From NCBI GenBank assembly GCA_046331095.1, contig JAXLRM010000006.1:62001-126000 (forward strand): 64,000 nt of DNA. The letters are read 5' to 3'. The translations under genes were made by a program, and so were the position numbers. This document shows, one piece after another, positions 36,573 through 45,484 of this stretch. Positions within the stretch are counted from its first letter, which is position 1; each line of letters starts with the position of its first letter. The DNA is from JAIBAC01 sp046331095 (GTDB taxonomy: Bacteria > Actinomycetota > Acidimicrobiia > UBA2766). The notes below the pieces were generated by a model. It saw only the letters and a list, made by a program, of their open reading frames with translations. It was not told the DNA's origin and made no database searches.

Positions 36573-39236
36573 ATGAGCACCCGTACGAGTGCCGCCCACC
36601 TCGACTCGGTACTCGTGCGCGAAGGTACGGGCACGATGGTTCGCTCTCCGGCGCCGCCTGAGAGCCGGCGATCGCGGGCCGCCGGGGCGCGCGGGAGGTC
36701 CGGGCTGCGTGCGCTCGTCGCGGTCCTGACGGTGCTGCTCACGTTCCACCGGCGGAGACCGTGGGCGACCTTGCTCGGTCTCCTCGGCGTCGGCCTCGGG
36801 CTCTCGGTGCTCGTCGCCGTCGGGGGTCTCAGCGACGCACTCGCCCGCCCCTACGACGTCCCCGAGATCGCGCTCGGGAGGCCGGACGCGCTCGTGTGGC
36901 CCGAGGTCCAGCAGCGGCTCGCCGAAGCCGACCTCGCAACCGTGCGCAGCCTCCCGGGCGTCGCGGCAGCGGCGCCGTTCGTGCTCGTGCCGACGGTGAT
37001 GCGCAGTGAGGCAGGCGAAGTCGGCGTGCTCCTGATCGGCGGGGACTGCTCCGCTGCCGCGTTGGCCGACACCGACGTCGATTGCACAGCACTGACACGA
37101 CGTCTCGAGGAGAACCCCGGCAACGGCTACCCGGTGGTCGTGACCGAGCGCGTGGCGGCTGCGCTGGGGGCATCGCCGGGCGACCCACTGTCGCTTCCGG
37201 GCGGCCTCGAAGGCGAGGCACACGTCGCAGCGACGACTGATCTCTCGACGTTCCAGGGATCCAACGACGTGAACGTCGTCTTCACCGACCTGCTCAGCGC
37301 GCAGGCGCTGGCGGGCGCACCCGGATACCTGACGGGGATCGCCACGAGAGTCTCCGATCCCGGAGCGTTCGCTGCCGCGGCCCACGACGCACTGGCCGGC
37401 CGCGCGTATGCCGGTCCCGCCTCGATCGAGCCCCCGGCGCTGTTGACCGCGGCGCGGCGGCTGCTCCCGCTGATCGGCATCGTGGCCGCCGTCGGCGGGG
37501 TGCTCCTCGTCATGAGCACTCTGGCCCTGACGATGCAGGACCGGCGCCGCACGATCGCGACGATCGCCGCCCTGGGAGCACCACCGAGCGTTCTCCTCGG
37601 CGTCCTGGCCCTCGAGGCGATCCTCCTGGGATTCGTGGCCGCGGTGCTCGTCGCCGCGCCGCTGGCGTTGGTCGAGGGCCACCTCCTCGTGACGAGCGTG
37701 GGCCGCTCCCTTCTCACCGGCACGGGCCTCGAGCCGAGCTTCGCCTTGACCGGTGGGCCGCTCCTCGTCCTGATCGGCGGCGGACCCGTGCTCGCCCTGG
37801 TCGCGCTGGGCCCCTTCGTCGTGCAGGTCCTGAAGCGTCCGGCCGCGGAAGGCCTCCACGGGCCGACAGCGGCCCCCGGTCCGGGCGTCGACACCCGCCT
37901 GCTCGCCCCCGTGGGCTTGGTGATCCTGTGCGGGGCGACAGCGGCCTCGTTCCCCGTCGGCACCGGCCGCTGGCCGATGACCATCGGCTATGCGGCCGTC
38001 GGGGCCTTCGCCGCCGGGACCGCCCTCGTGGGCCTGGGGATCCCCCGGTTGCTGCTCGCGATCCGAGCGCGCGTGGTCGAATCGCACCTCCGCGCCGGTG
38101 CGGTTCTCAGCCGTGGTGAGCTCGAACGCTCGTACCTCAGGACGGGCTTCGCCGTTGCCTTCCTGGGCGTTGCCGTGGCGACGGTCGTCGGTGTCGGGAA
38201 CCTGCGGACCTTCGCCGGCGACGTGCTGACGACGCGCATCGCCGTCGCGATGTCCACGGACCTCTGGGTGTCGGGCAAGAGCCCGGACCAGCTTGCCGAC
38301 CCGAGGTTGAGCAAGGACCTCCTCGACCGCATTCGTGACCTCGATGGAGTCGAGGCCGTCGGCCTGCGCAGCCTCGCTGTCGTGGGGTCGGGCCTGAAGC
38401 CGGTCGCGCTCGTCGGCGCCGACCCTCGCGCCGGGTTCGCGCGTCGCCAGATCGACGAGGTGACGCCGGGCGTCGACGAGACCATCGCGGCCCTCGAATC
38501 CGGAAAGGTGGCTCTCTCGCAGATGGCGGCCGCCGAGTTCGGGGCCGGCGTCGGCGACGAGGTCGAGTTGCCGACACCCCGGGGCCCGATGCGGTTCCCT
38601 GTCGGTGCGGTGGGCACGACGACGGTCGGCAACGAGGCCGGGCTGGCCCTGTTCGTCCTGGTCGACCAGCAACTCGCAGAACAGATCTGGGGCGCGTACC
38701 CGAGCGTCGCTTTCGTGCATCCGCATCCGGGCCGCGAAGCCGCAGTCGCGTCGGCGATCACCTCGCTCGACTCCGGTCGCCTCGACGTGTCCGACGCGGC
38801 AGGTGCGGCGCACTCGATCCGAACGGCTCTGGACCGCTTGCTGGCGCCGTTCTCGTTGTTGTCGGCCGTGATCGTCGTCGTCGCCCTCTTGGGGGTGGCG
38901 ACGATGTTGATGATCAACGTCGTGCACAATCGCAGCACACGGGCGACGCTGCGTGCCCTCGGCATCGGTCCCTCGCTGGAATGGCGCCTGGTGCTGTACC
39001 AGGCCGCCGCGATCTCGGCGATCTCGGCGGTCTTCGGCGTCGCCGCCGGGTTGTGGTTCTCCTGGCTGCTCTCGATCAACTCGACGGCGTTCCTCGCCGC
39101 GCGTGTGCCGTGGTCCGCATCTCCGGTGTGGATCCTGGTGGGCGTCGGCGCGGGCTTCGCCGCGGCCCTCCTGGGGGCGGTCCTGCCCACGCTCGCGGCC
39201 CGCCAGGTCGGCCCGTCGGACCTCGAACCGGAATGA
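36573..39236 (+). CDS. Large ABC-transporter permease, FtsX/MacB type with two FtsX domains
   Basis: The 887-residue protein has an N-terminal membrane anchor (LLGLLGVGLGLSVLVAVGGL), a periplasmic MacB-like domain, a first FtsX block (LLPLIGIVAAVGGVLLVMST, then ALGAPPSVLLGVLALEAILL), a second anchor and extracellular domain, and a C-terminal FtsX block (SLLSAVIVVVALLGVATMLM, then ALGIGPSLEWRLVLYQAAAI). Such permeases pair with a LolD/MacB-type ATPase and act in lipoprotein or envelope transport, but no ATPase gene is in this neighbourhood. GAGGG lies 6 nt before the ATG at 36573. Confidence 0.85.
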   Translation: MSTRTSAAHLDSVLVREGTGTMVRSPAPPESRRSRAAGARGRSGLRALVAVLTVLLTFHRRRPWATLLGLLGVGLGLSVLVAVGGLSDALARPYDVPEIALGRPDALVWPEVQQRLAEADLATVRSLPGVAAAAPFVLVPTVMRSEAGEVGVLLIGGDCSAAALADTDVDCTALTRRLEENPGNGYPVVVTERVAAALGASPGDPLSLPGGLEGEAHVAATTDLSTFQGSNDVNVVFTDLLSAQALAGAPGYLTGIATRVSDPGAFAAAAHDALAGRAYAGPASIEPPALLTAARRLLPLIGIVAAVGGVLLVMSTLALTMQDRRRTIATIAALGAPPSVLLGVLALEAILLGFVAAVLVAAPLALVEGHLLVTSVGRSLLTGTGLEPSFALTGGPLLVLIGGGPVLALVALGPFVVQVLKRPAAEGLHGPTAAPGPGVDTRLLAPVGLVILCGATAASFPVGTGRWPMTIGYAAVGAFAAGTALVGLGIPRLLLAIRARVVESHLRAGAVLSRGELERSYLRTGFAVAFLGVAVATVVGVGNLRTFAGDVLTTRIAVAMSTDLWVSGKSPDQLADPRLSKDLLDRIRDLDGVEAVGLRSLAVVGSGLKPVALVGADPRAGFARRQIDEVTPGVDETIAALESGKVALSQMAAAEFGAGVGDEVELPTPRGPMRFPVGAVGTTTVGNEAGLALFVLVDQQLAEQIWGAYPSVAFVHPHPGREAAVASAITSLDSGRLDVSDAAGAAHSIRTALDRLLAPFSLLSAVIVVVALLGVATMLMINVVHNRSTRATLRALGIGPSLEWRLVLYQAAAISAISAVFGVAAGLWFSWLLSINSTAFLAARVPWSASPVWILVGVGAGFAAALLGAVLPTLAARQVGPSDLEPE

Positions 39237-39340
39237 CCCGGCGACCCGGCCTCTCGGGGTCTGGCCGGGAGGCTTCTTCGAGGACCGCTAACCCGCTCCC
39301 CGGCTCTTGGCTTGACCTCTGGCGAGAGCCTCCTTCGGAA

Positions 39341-40423
39341 TCACGATGAGCCCACTGCCGGTTCGGTCCTCAGCGACGCGACAGCGGGCCCGACGTATTC
39401 CTCGAGCAGTCGTACCACACCGGACCTGTTGAGGTGCGCGTAGTCCTGGTAGTAGTCCCCTCCCAGGTCAACGCTGCTCAGGTCCAGCAATGCGACGCCG
39501 TCCTCCGCTGCGAGCCTCTCGTACCGCGGCAGTACGAGGTCCAGTCCCTCGGGCTCGATCAGCGTGGGGGGCACCACGATCAGCACGCGTGTCCCAGCCT
39601 GACGGAGACGCTCTACGGACGCTTCGAAGTCCGGCCAGTAGCGCTCGAGAGCCGCGGGATCGACACCGTTGGTGTAGAGCGTCTGGTGTGCGCTGGCTGC
39701 ACGTTCGCTGTCACCGGTGCGGACGCGTGCCGTGACGTCGACGACCTCGCGCTCGCCCAGCAGCCAAACAGGATTCAACTTCGACTGCGCGTAGAAGAAG
39801 AGCATCTCGGTATTGAGGCCCTGGTCCCGAAGGATGCGAAAGAGCTCTTCGTCAAGCGGTTCGCGGCCGACGAAACGGTTGTCGTCGTTCCATTTCGCAG
39901 CGAAGAACGAGAACGGATGCGCAAAGTAGATTGCGACATCGGCACTGTTCCCCTTCGACAGGAAGTACTTGAGATACACATCCTCCACGTACGGTCCAGC
40001 GGCGTTCACGCCGATGTTCATCACGCTTCCACCGAGGGCGGCCTCCGTGTATTCCTGGTTCCCGCCCCAGAGGAACGAGTACGCGTGGGACGGCCCGAGA
40101 ATCAGATAGTCGTAGCGACGGTCGGTACCGATGCGCTCTACGACCGACGTATCGTCGGCGCTCGCCCGTTGCTGAGCCTCACCGACCTTGTTCCCCAGCA
40201 GGAGCAAGGACGCGAGCAGGATCGCATTCACAGCGAGAAAGGCGCAGACCTTACGCACCAACCGCCGCCACGACGGGGGCCTGGCGACCCCGGCAGGTGC
40301 GGATGCGCTGTCGCGGGAGGCGCGCTCGCGGCCCCCCAATGTCCGGTCCCGCGGCTCCTTCGTCCGGGTGACCCCGGCCTCGCCACGGTCACCCGCTCGT
40401 GCCCCTCCTTCAGAACCCACCAT
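39341..40423 (-). CDS. SGNH-hydrolase-like membrane-anchored partner of the MBOAT protein
   Basis: The 360-residue protein has a basic cytoplasmic start, one membrane helix (VCAFLAVNAILLASLLLLGN, about residues 59-78) and an outside domain with block I YLILGPSHAYSFLWGG (Ser in GxSH) and a late DYAHLNRSGV (Asp and His). This is the DltD/AlgJ/AlgX-type arrangement, in which the partner finishes O-acyl transfer begun by an MBOAT. The ATG at 40423 overlaps the MBOAT stop by 14 nt. Its GC content is visibly lower than the rest of the window. Confidence 0.78.
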   Translation of the reverse strand: MVGSEGGARAGDRGEAGVTRTKEPRDRTLGGRERASRDSASAPAGVARPPSWRRLVRKVCAFLAVNAILLASLLLLGNKVGEAQQRASADDTSVVERIGTDRRYDYLILGPSHAYSFLWGGNQEYTEAALGGSVMNIGVNAAGPYVEDVYLKYFLSKGNSADVAIYFAHPFSFFAAKWNDDNRFVGREPLDEELFRILRDQGLNTEMLFFYAQSKLNPVWLLGEREVVDVTARVRTGDSERAASAHQTLYTNGVDPAALERYWPDFEASVERLRQAGTRVLIVVPPTLIEPEGLDLVLPRYERLAAEDGVALLDLSSVDLGGDYYQDYAHLNRSGVVRLLEEYVGPAVASLRTEPAVGSS

Positions 40424-41912
40424 AGATGAACTCCTGCGCGCCGAATTTGCCCCCTAGCACGACCGTCCACAAGAGCAGCGAGTACGCCGCCATGCGAATC
40501 CAAGGGGCTCGCTCGTTCAACAATGCCACCATAGGCCGGTTTCCGGCCCGGTACTCCGCAAGCAGCAGGGCTCCGATGGTGACCACGATGATCACGGAGT
40601 CCCCCTGCCGCAACCCGGTAGTCGAGACGGACACGCCGGGGCTGATCATGTTCTTCAAGTACGTCCCCGCGTCGGAGAAGGACTGGATCTTGAAGAAGAT
40701 CCAGGCGAATGTCACGAGGTTGAAGGTCGCGAAGACCTTCCAAGCCTTGCGCAGCCGTGGTAGGCGTGCGAGTCCGATGAACACCGCGAACCGCTCGCGT
40801 GCGGCTGCCGTGCGTTCCCCGACAATCAGGTAGATGCCGTGTAGGCCACCCCAGATCACAAAAGTCCAAGCGGCTCCGTGCCACAGACCGGAAAGGAGGA
40901 ACACAACGAGGATGTTGTAGTCCTGACGCCACTTGGTGACTCGATTGCCGCCTAGAGGGATGTACACGTAATCTCGAAACCATGTGGAGAGTGAGATGTG
41001 CCACCGGTGCCAGAACTCCTGGAGATTCTCCGACAAATACGGGCGGTTGAAGTTCTGCATGAGGTTGAGCCCGAACAGATGGCCAAGGCCGATAGCAATG
41101 AGCGAGTAGCCCGCGAAGTCGCAGTAGATCTGGAAGCTGAACCCGTAGGCAGCGAGTACAAGCATCCAGCCGCGGTAGTCCGACGGGTTTGCAAATATGC
41201 GGTCGACGGCGAGCGCTAAACGATCAGCGATTACCACCTTCATCACGAACCCCCACAGTATCTGCTTGAGCCCAAGCGATACCTGCGAGTAGTCAAACCG
41301 CGATTTGGTTCGGAGCTGTGGCAGGAACCGAGGGGCGCGGTCGATCGGTCCTGCAGTGATGTGCGGGAAGAACGACATGAACAGAGCGAGGCTCCAGACG
41401 CTCTGTTGGGGAGTTATCCTGCCCCTGAATACATCAATCAGATAGCCGGCACCCATAAAGGTATAGAAGGAGATTCCGACGGGCAGTAACCAGTGCACGG
41501 CCGGCGCCTGCATGTCAATCCCGAGCAGCACGAGGAACGACGCGGTACTGCCGGTCGCGAAGTTGGCGTACTTGAACACGGCGAGCAGGCCGAGCAACAC
41601 CACCAGGCCGAACGCGAGCATGCGACGACGCCTTGCCGCCGGCGCCGACGAGGCGACCGACAGCCCCCCGAGTTGCTCCGCGCCGGCCACTGCGGGCGCA
41701 TCGTCCGGTTCCAACCGCCCGATTCGCAGGCCGATCCACCAGGTGAAGAGGGTCGCAGCGGCGAGAAGTGGAACGTACGCCAGCCCGAAACTGGCGTAGA
41801 AGACGTAGCTTGCGGCAAGCAACATCCCCCAACGCGCGCGAGGCGGGGTCAGCGCATAGACAAGGATGACCGCCCCAACGAAGGCTATGAATGCGAAGGA
41901 GGTGAAGGTCAT
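40410..41912 (-). CDS. MBOAT-family O-acyltransferase (AlgI/PatA-like)
   Basis: Moves acyl groups across the membrane to a polysaccharide or other envelope acceptor. The 500-residue protein has about ten membrane helices and the family motifs LPVGISFYTFMGAGYLIDVF, SFFPHITAGPIDR, EFWHRWHISLSTWFRDYVYI, PLGGNR and VFLLSGLWHGAAWTFVIWGG with the catalytic His. The acceptor is unknown. Sample 60-nt lines here have 53-57% GC against 73% in a line from oleC, suggesting horizontal transfer. No SD is evident before the ATG at 41912. Confidence 0.9.
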   Translation of the reverse strand: MTFTSFAFIAFVGAVILVYALTPPRARWGMLLAASYVFYASFGLAYVPLLAAATLFTWWIGLRIGRLEPDDAPAVAGAEQLGGLSVASSAPAARRRRMLAFGLVVLLGLLAVFKYANFATGSTASFLVLLGIDMQAPAVHWLLPVGISFYTFMGAGYLIDVFRGRITPQQSVWSLALFMSFFPHITAGPIDRAPRFLPQLRTKSRFDYSQVSLGLKQILWGFVMKVVIADRLALAVDRIFANPSDYRGWMLVLAAYGFSFQIYCDFAGYSLIAIGLGHLFGLNLMQNFNRPYLSENLQEFWHRWHISLSTWFRDYVYIPLGGNRVTKWRQDYNILVVFLLSGLWHGAAWTFVIWGGLHGIYLIVGERTAAARERFAVFIGLARLPRLRKAWKVFATFNLVTFAWIFFKIQSFSDAGTYLKNMISPGVSVSTTGLRQGDSVIIVVTIGALLLAEYRAGNRPMVALLNERAPWIRMAAYSLLLWTVVLGGKFGAQEFIYGGF

Positions 41913-42082
41913 GGACTGCCGGGTGGTGAGCGCTGAGCCAGACCTACTTCGGTACCAGCCCGTGCAATCCTTTCGTATCGGGCGCGCCGTCGCCCTCCCC
42001 CAGGGCCCGATGTCGCCGCTTCAGCCCAGCGCCGGGTGCACCACGGTGTTGGGCGCGTCGTCGCGGTCGACTACAGGCTCGG

Positions 42083-43741
42083 TCAGTCCTCGGCGAGGCT
42101 GCGGGCGATGGCGGGGCGGTCGATCTTGGCGTTGTGGCGGCGGTCGACGGGGATCCTGCCGACGAAGACGACTGTCGCGACGAGCTCGGTCGACTCGTGT
42201 GCCGCCGCGACGGCGAGCAGCTCGCGGCGCAGGTCGTCGTCGGAGACGCCGCTGCCGGGGCTGCGTTCGACCACGAGGGTCGCCTCGACACCGGCGCCGC
42301 GGTCGACGCCGACGAGCGCGCTGCGGGCGACCGCCGGGTGGGTGTTGAAGACCGGCTCGCAGCACAGCGGATAGACGACACCGTCGGGTGTCACGACACG
42401 GTGGGAGTGGCGCCCGCAGACCCAGAGGCGGCCGCTGTCGTCGAGGTAGCCGGTGTCGCCGAGACGGTGCCACACCCCGGTGGGATCGGGGATCTTGTTC
42501 GCCGCGGTCGCATCGGGCGCCTCGTAGTAGTCCTCGCTGATATGGGGGCTGCGCGCGACGACCTCGCCGATCTCGCCCGCCGGCAGCTCCTCGGCGTCGT
42601 CCCAGGACGCGATCGTGGCGTCGTCGACCGCGACGATGCGCACCTCGACACCGGGCAGCGGCTCGCCGACGCAGACACCGGCGCCGTCCTCGGTCGCCTT
42701 CCACGTCTCGCCGAGGACCGTGTCGCCCGCGATCTCCGCGATCGGCAGCGCCTCGGTGGCGCCGTAGTCGGAGTACATCTCGCCGTCGGGGCCGAGCATC
42801 TCCTTCACGGCGGCGAAGAGTGGGCCCGGCACCTCGGCACCGCCGCAGATGATCCGTCGCAGCGACGGCGCGCTCTCCCCGTGGTCCGCCGCGTACCGCG
42901 CGAGGTTCGTCAGCAGCGCGGGAGAGCCGAACATCGAGCGGACCCCGCACTCGTCGATGGTGCGCATCAGCTTCGCGGGGTCGGCGTCGCCGGGGCCCTT
43001 CAGCGCGAAGTCCATCGGCGGGACCACCACCGTGCCGCCCGTCGACAGGCCGATGATCCAGAACATCGGGAACGTGGGCATGTCGACGATCTCACGTCCG
43101 TCGACGAAGCCCCAGTGCTCGGTCACGAGCGCGACCATGGCCGCGAGGTTTCGGTGGCGCAGCGCCGTCGGCTTGGGTTCGCCGGTGCTGCCGGTGGTGA
43201 ACGCGATCACGGCGAGGTCCTCCGGCGCCACGTCGCCTTGGACCGGCTCGGCCTCGCGGGCGTCGCAGAGCGAGTCGAGCGTGTGCATCCCCGGCGGTGC
43301 CAGCGGGCCGACGACGACGTTGGTGCGGATCGTGCCGCGCCCCCAGCCGAACACGACACGGCCGGCGTGGGCCTGGGGTGTGCCGAAGAAGAACTCCGGA
43401 CCCACCCGGCGCAGGCACCTCGCGACGCGGCGCAGGCCGTGGCTGTGCGGTTCGATGCCGACGATCACCGCGCCGACGCGCCACAGGGCGACGCCGAGCA
43501 CGACGGCGTCGAAGCACGGCGGCACCATGAACGAGCACAGCGTCCCTTCCCCGACGCCGATGCGGCGCAGGCCGACGGCGAGGGACTCGGCCTTGTCGCT
43601 CAGCTCCCGGTACGTGTAGCGGCGGTAGCTGCGGCCCAGGATCGGAACGTCGCGGGCGTGCACGAGGGCGACGCGGTCGGGGTCGGCGCGTGCGATCTCG
43701 CGGACGTCGTCGGCTATCCGCACGACGCGACCGCCGGTCAT
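42083..43741 (-). CDS. oleC: OleC-like AMP-dependent ligase (beta-lactone synthetase type)
   Basis: OleC closes 2-alkyl-3-hydroxy acids to beta-lactones in long-chain olefin synthesis. The 552-residue protein has the adenylate P-loop AFTTGSTGEPKPTALRHRN, YSDYGATEALP, GVWHRLGDTGYLDDSGRLWV, and the OleC-like C-terminus with PLCCEPVFNTHPAVARSALV and IPVDRRHNAKIDRPA. The ATG at 43741 overlaps the hydrolase stop. No oleA (thiolase) or oleD (reductase) is in the window, so an olefin product is not certain; general fatty-acid activation is the alternative. Confidence 0.78.
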   Translation of the reverse strand: MTGGRVVRIADDVREIARADPDRVALVHARDVPILGRSYRRYTYRELSDKAESLAVGLRRIGVGEGTLCSFMVPPCFDAVVLGVALWRVGAVIVGIEPHSHGLRRVARCLRRVGPEFFFGTPQAHAGRVVFGWGRGTIRTNVVVGPLAPPGMHTLDSLCDAREAEPVQGDVAPEDLAVIAFTTGSTGEPKPTALRHRNLAAMVALVTEHWGFVDGREIVDMPTFPMFWIIGLSTGGTVVVPPMDFALKGPGDADPAKLMRTIDECGVRSMFGSPALLTNLARYAADHGESAPSLRRIICGGAEVPGPLFAAVKEMLGPDGEMYSDYGATEALPIAEIAGDTVLGETWKATEDGAGVCVGEPLPGVEVRIVAVDDATIASWDDAEELPAGEIGEVVARSPHISEDYYEAPDATAANKIPDPTGVWHRLGDTGYLDDSGRLWVCGRHSHRVVTPDGVVYPLCCEPVFNTHPAVARSALVGVDRGAGVEATLVVERSPGSGVSDDDLRRELLAVAAAHESTELVATVVFVGRIPVDRRHNAKIDRPAIARSLAED

Positions 43742-44631
43742 CGCTTCGATCCTTCGGGCGTGGCCGAAGTCCCGACCGAGTCCGCGACCGGGAGGTGCTC
43801 CCGGAGGAACGCCTCGAGGACCGACGTGACGGCGTCCGGCTGTTCGAGCATCGGCAGGTGCCCGCACGCGGCGAAGGACTCCTCTCGCTCGGCGCCGAGC
43901 CTGTGGCCGAGGTCCAGGCCCGTGGCAGTCGAGAGGATCCTGTTGCGCGCCCCGTAGATCGTGCAGACGGCGACGCCGAGATCCGCGGCGGCCTTGTGGT
44001 CGAGCGCGGCGTAGGCGTCCATGTCGTCGAGGACGTCGACGAGCGCGGGAAGCTGGTCGGCGCGGCGGTTGCAGGCGAGCAGGTCGGCGTCGTGGGAGAG
44101 GCCGCGCCGGGCACCGTCGGGGCCGAGCTGCATGCGCAGGACCATCTCGGCGACGACGCGGGGTGGCACGACCTTGCGGGCGATGCCGCGCACGATCGAG
44201 GTCGGTCCCGGCGCCCAGCGCCGCATCTTGTGCAGGAGGCCGAGGCCGCCCGCGGAGAACGTCGCCTCGGTCAGGGGGTTGACGAGGACGAGGCCCGCGA
44301 CGGTGCCCGCAGCAGAGGCCGCGGTCACCGCCGTGGCGATGTTGCTGCCCATGCAGTTGCCCACGATCACGAGCGGCGCAGCCAGCTCCGCGTCCACGAA
44401 CGCGGAGACGACGGCGACGTAGCCGTCGAGGTCGATCCCCTCCGGCGGCCGTGGCGACGCGCCGAAGCCGGGCAGGTCGACCGCGACGGTGCAGTAGCGG
44501 TCCGCCAGCGCGGCAGCCTGGTTGCGCCAGATCGTGTGCGACGTGCCGCCGTTGTGCAGGAACAGGACCACCGGTCCGTCTCCGGCGCGCTCGTAGGCCA
44601 TGTCGGCTCGTTCGTGTCGGTAGAGGTCCAT
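43738..44631 (-). CDS. Alpha/beta hydrolase paired with oleC
   Basis: The 297-residue protein has an oxyanion segment VVLFLHNGGTSHTIWRNQAA, a nucleophile elbow VIVGNCMGSNIATA and a late ACGHLPMLEQPDAV with the catalytic His. OleB, the partner expected beside OleC, has an Asp nucleophile; here the elbow residue is Cys, and the usual acid-Asp position reads YGARNRILS. It occupies the OleB place but may have different chemistry. GAGGGAGC precedes the ATG at 44631. It lies 33 bp after the TetR gene. Confidence 0.8.
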   Translation of the reverse strand: MDLYRHERADMAYERAGDGPVVLFLHNGGTSHTIWRNQAAALADRYCTVAVDLPGFGASPRPPEGIDLDGYVAVVSAFVDAELAAPLVIVGNCMGSNIATAVTAASAAGTVAGLVLVNPLTEATFSAGGLGLLHKMRRWAPGPTSIVRGIARKVVPPRVVAEMVLRMQLGPDGARRGLSHDADLLACNRRADQLPALVDVLDDMDAYAALDHKAAADLGVAVCTIYGARNRILSTATGLDLGHRLGAEREESFAACGHLPMLEQPDAVTSVLEAFLREHLPVADSVGTSATPEGSKR

Positions 44632-44664
44632 GTCAGCTCCCTCGTCGGGGTCCGGGGTCGTCGT

Positions 44665-45312
44665 CTACGTCGCGGCTCGCAGTTCGCGCGCCACTGCGAT
44701 TATCGGTTCCTCGAGGCCGGCGAGCTCGTCCGTGCGCCCGGTGCCGACCAAGTGGGTCACCATCGAGCTCACTGCGCTCACGAGTGCCTCGACCGCGAAG
44801 CGCTGTTCGGGCCGGTTTCCCAGCGGGCCGGGGCGGTCGCCGAACACGTCGGCGACGAGGTCGACGAAGAGCCCGAGCGACGTGTGGCGCTGTTCGATCG
44901 CGGCCGGGCCTGCGGCGTAGACCTCGACGAGGAACGTGCGGGCCAGATCCGGCGCCGCGCCGAGCCAGCCCAGGTAGGCGTGAAGCACCACCCGGAGCCG
45001 TTCGATCGGGTCGCCGTCGGTACCTGCTGACGCCGTGGCCCGTGCAGTGGCGGCGAGCACGGCGGCGATGCGTTGCGCCGCCCAGTCGTACGTCGCGGCG
45101 AAACAGTCGTCCTTGCCGGTGAAGAGCCCGTAGAACGTCGCCCGCGACACCCCCGCCCTGGCGACGACGTCGGCGACCGACGTGTTCACGAACCCGGCGT
45201 CGCCGACGGTCTGCGCCATCGCCACGAGGATGCGCTCGCGCTGGGACGCCTCGACCTCTTCACGGGTGAGATTGTGCGGTCCTCGCGGCAGAACCGTGGT
45301 CGCCGACGCCAC
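44665..45312 (-). CDS. TetR-family transcriptional regulator
   Basis: The 215-residue protein has the TetR N-terminal helix-turn-helix (QRERILVAMAQTVGDAGFVN, then TSVADVVARAGVSRATFYGL) and a helical ligand domain. It leads a three-gene transcript with the hydrolase and oleC and probably regulates it. GGGAGAA precedes the GTG at 45312. Candidate -10 hexamers TACACT/TACTGT lie about 40 nt upstream; no clean operator palindrome was identified. Confidence 0.88.
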   Translation of the reverse strand: MASATTVLPRGPHNLTREEVEASQRERILVAMAQTVGDAGFVNTSVADVVARAGVSRATFYGLFTGKDDCFAATYDWAAQRIAAVLAATARATASAGTDGDPIERLRVVLHAYLGWLGAAPDLARTFLVEVYAAGPAAIEQRHTSLGLFVDLVADVFGDRPGPLGNRPEQRFAVEALVSAVSSMVTHLVGTGRTDELAGLEEPIIAVARELRAAT

Positions 45313-45407
45313 CGGTGTTCTCCCTTGCCCTTCCGTGCCGGACAGTAGTGTACGCCACCGTTCATCACTTGGCCAGGGCTCCCGGACCGCCGCACACGCG
45401 ACACGCG

Positions 45408-45435
45408 ACGGGACCGCCCCTGAGGGCGGCCCCGT
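45408..45435 (-). terminator. Hairpin terminator after pilC
   Basis: ACGGGACCGCCC and GGGCGGCCCCGT pair over 12 bp with one mismatch and a CTGA loop, about 50 bp after the pilC stop and upstream of the TetR gene. It would separate the pilus transcript from the tetR-oleC transcript. Confidence 0.6.
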
Positions 45436-45484
45436 GCTCTCCGGTCCGGCTTTCAGGCCCCTACGACCTAGTCCCTGTGTTCGG

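Noticed and set aside
36272..36742. A real minus-strand gene of 156 codons
   Set aside because: Only a 129-bp internal stretch resembles a protein (OleC), and the rest overlaps the permease start antisense.
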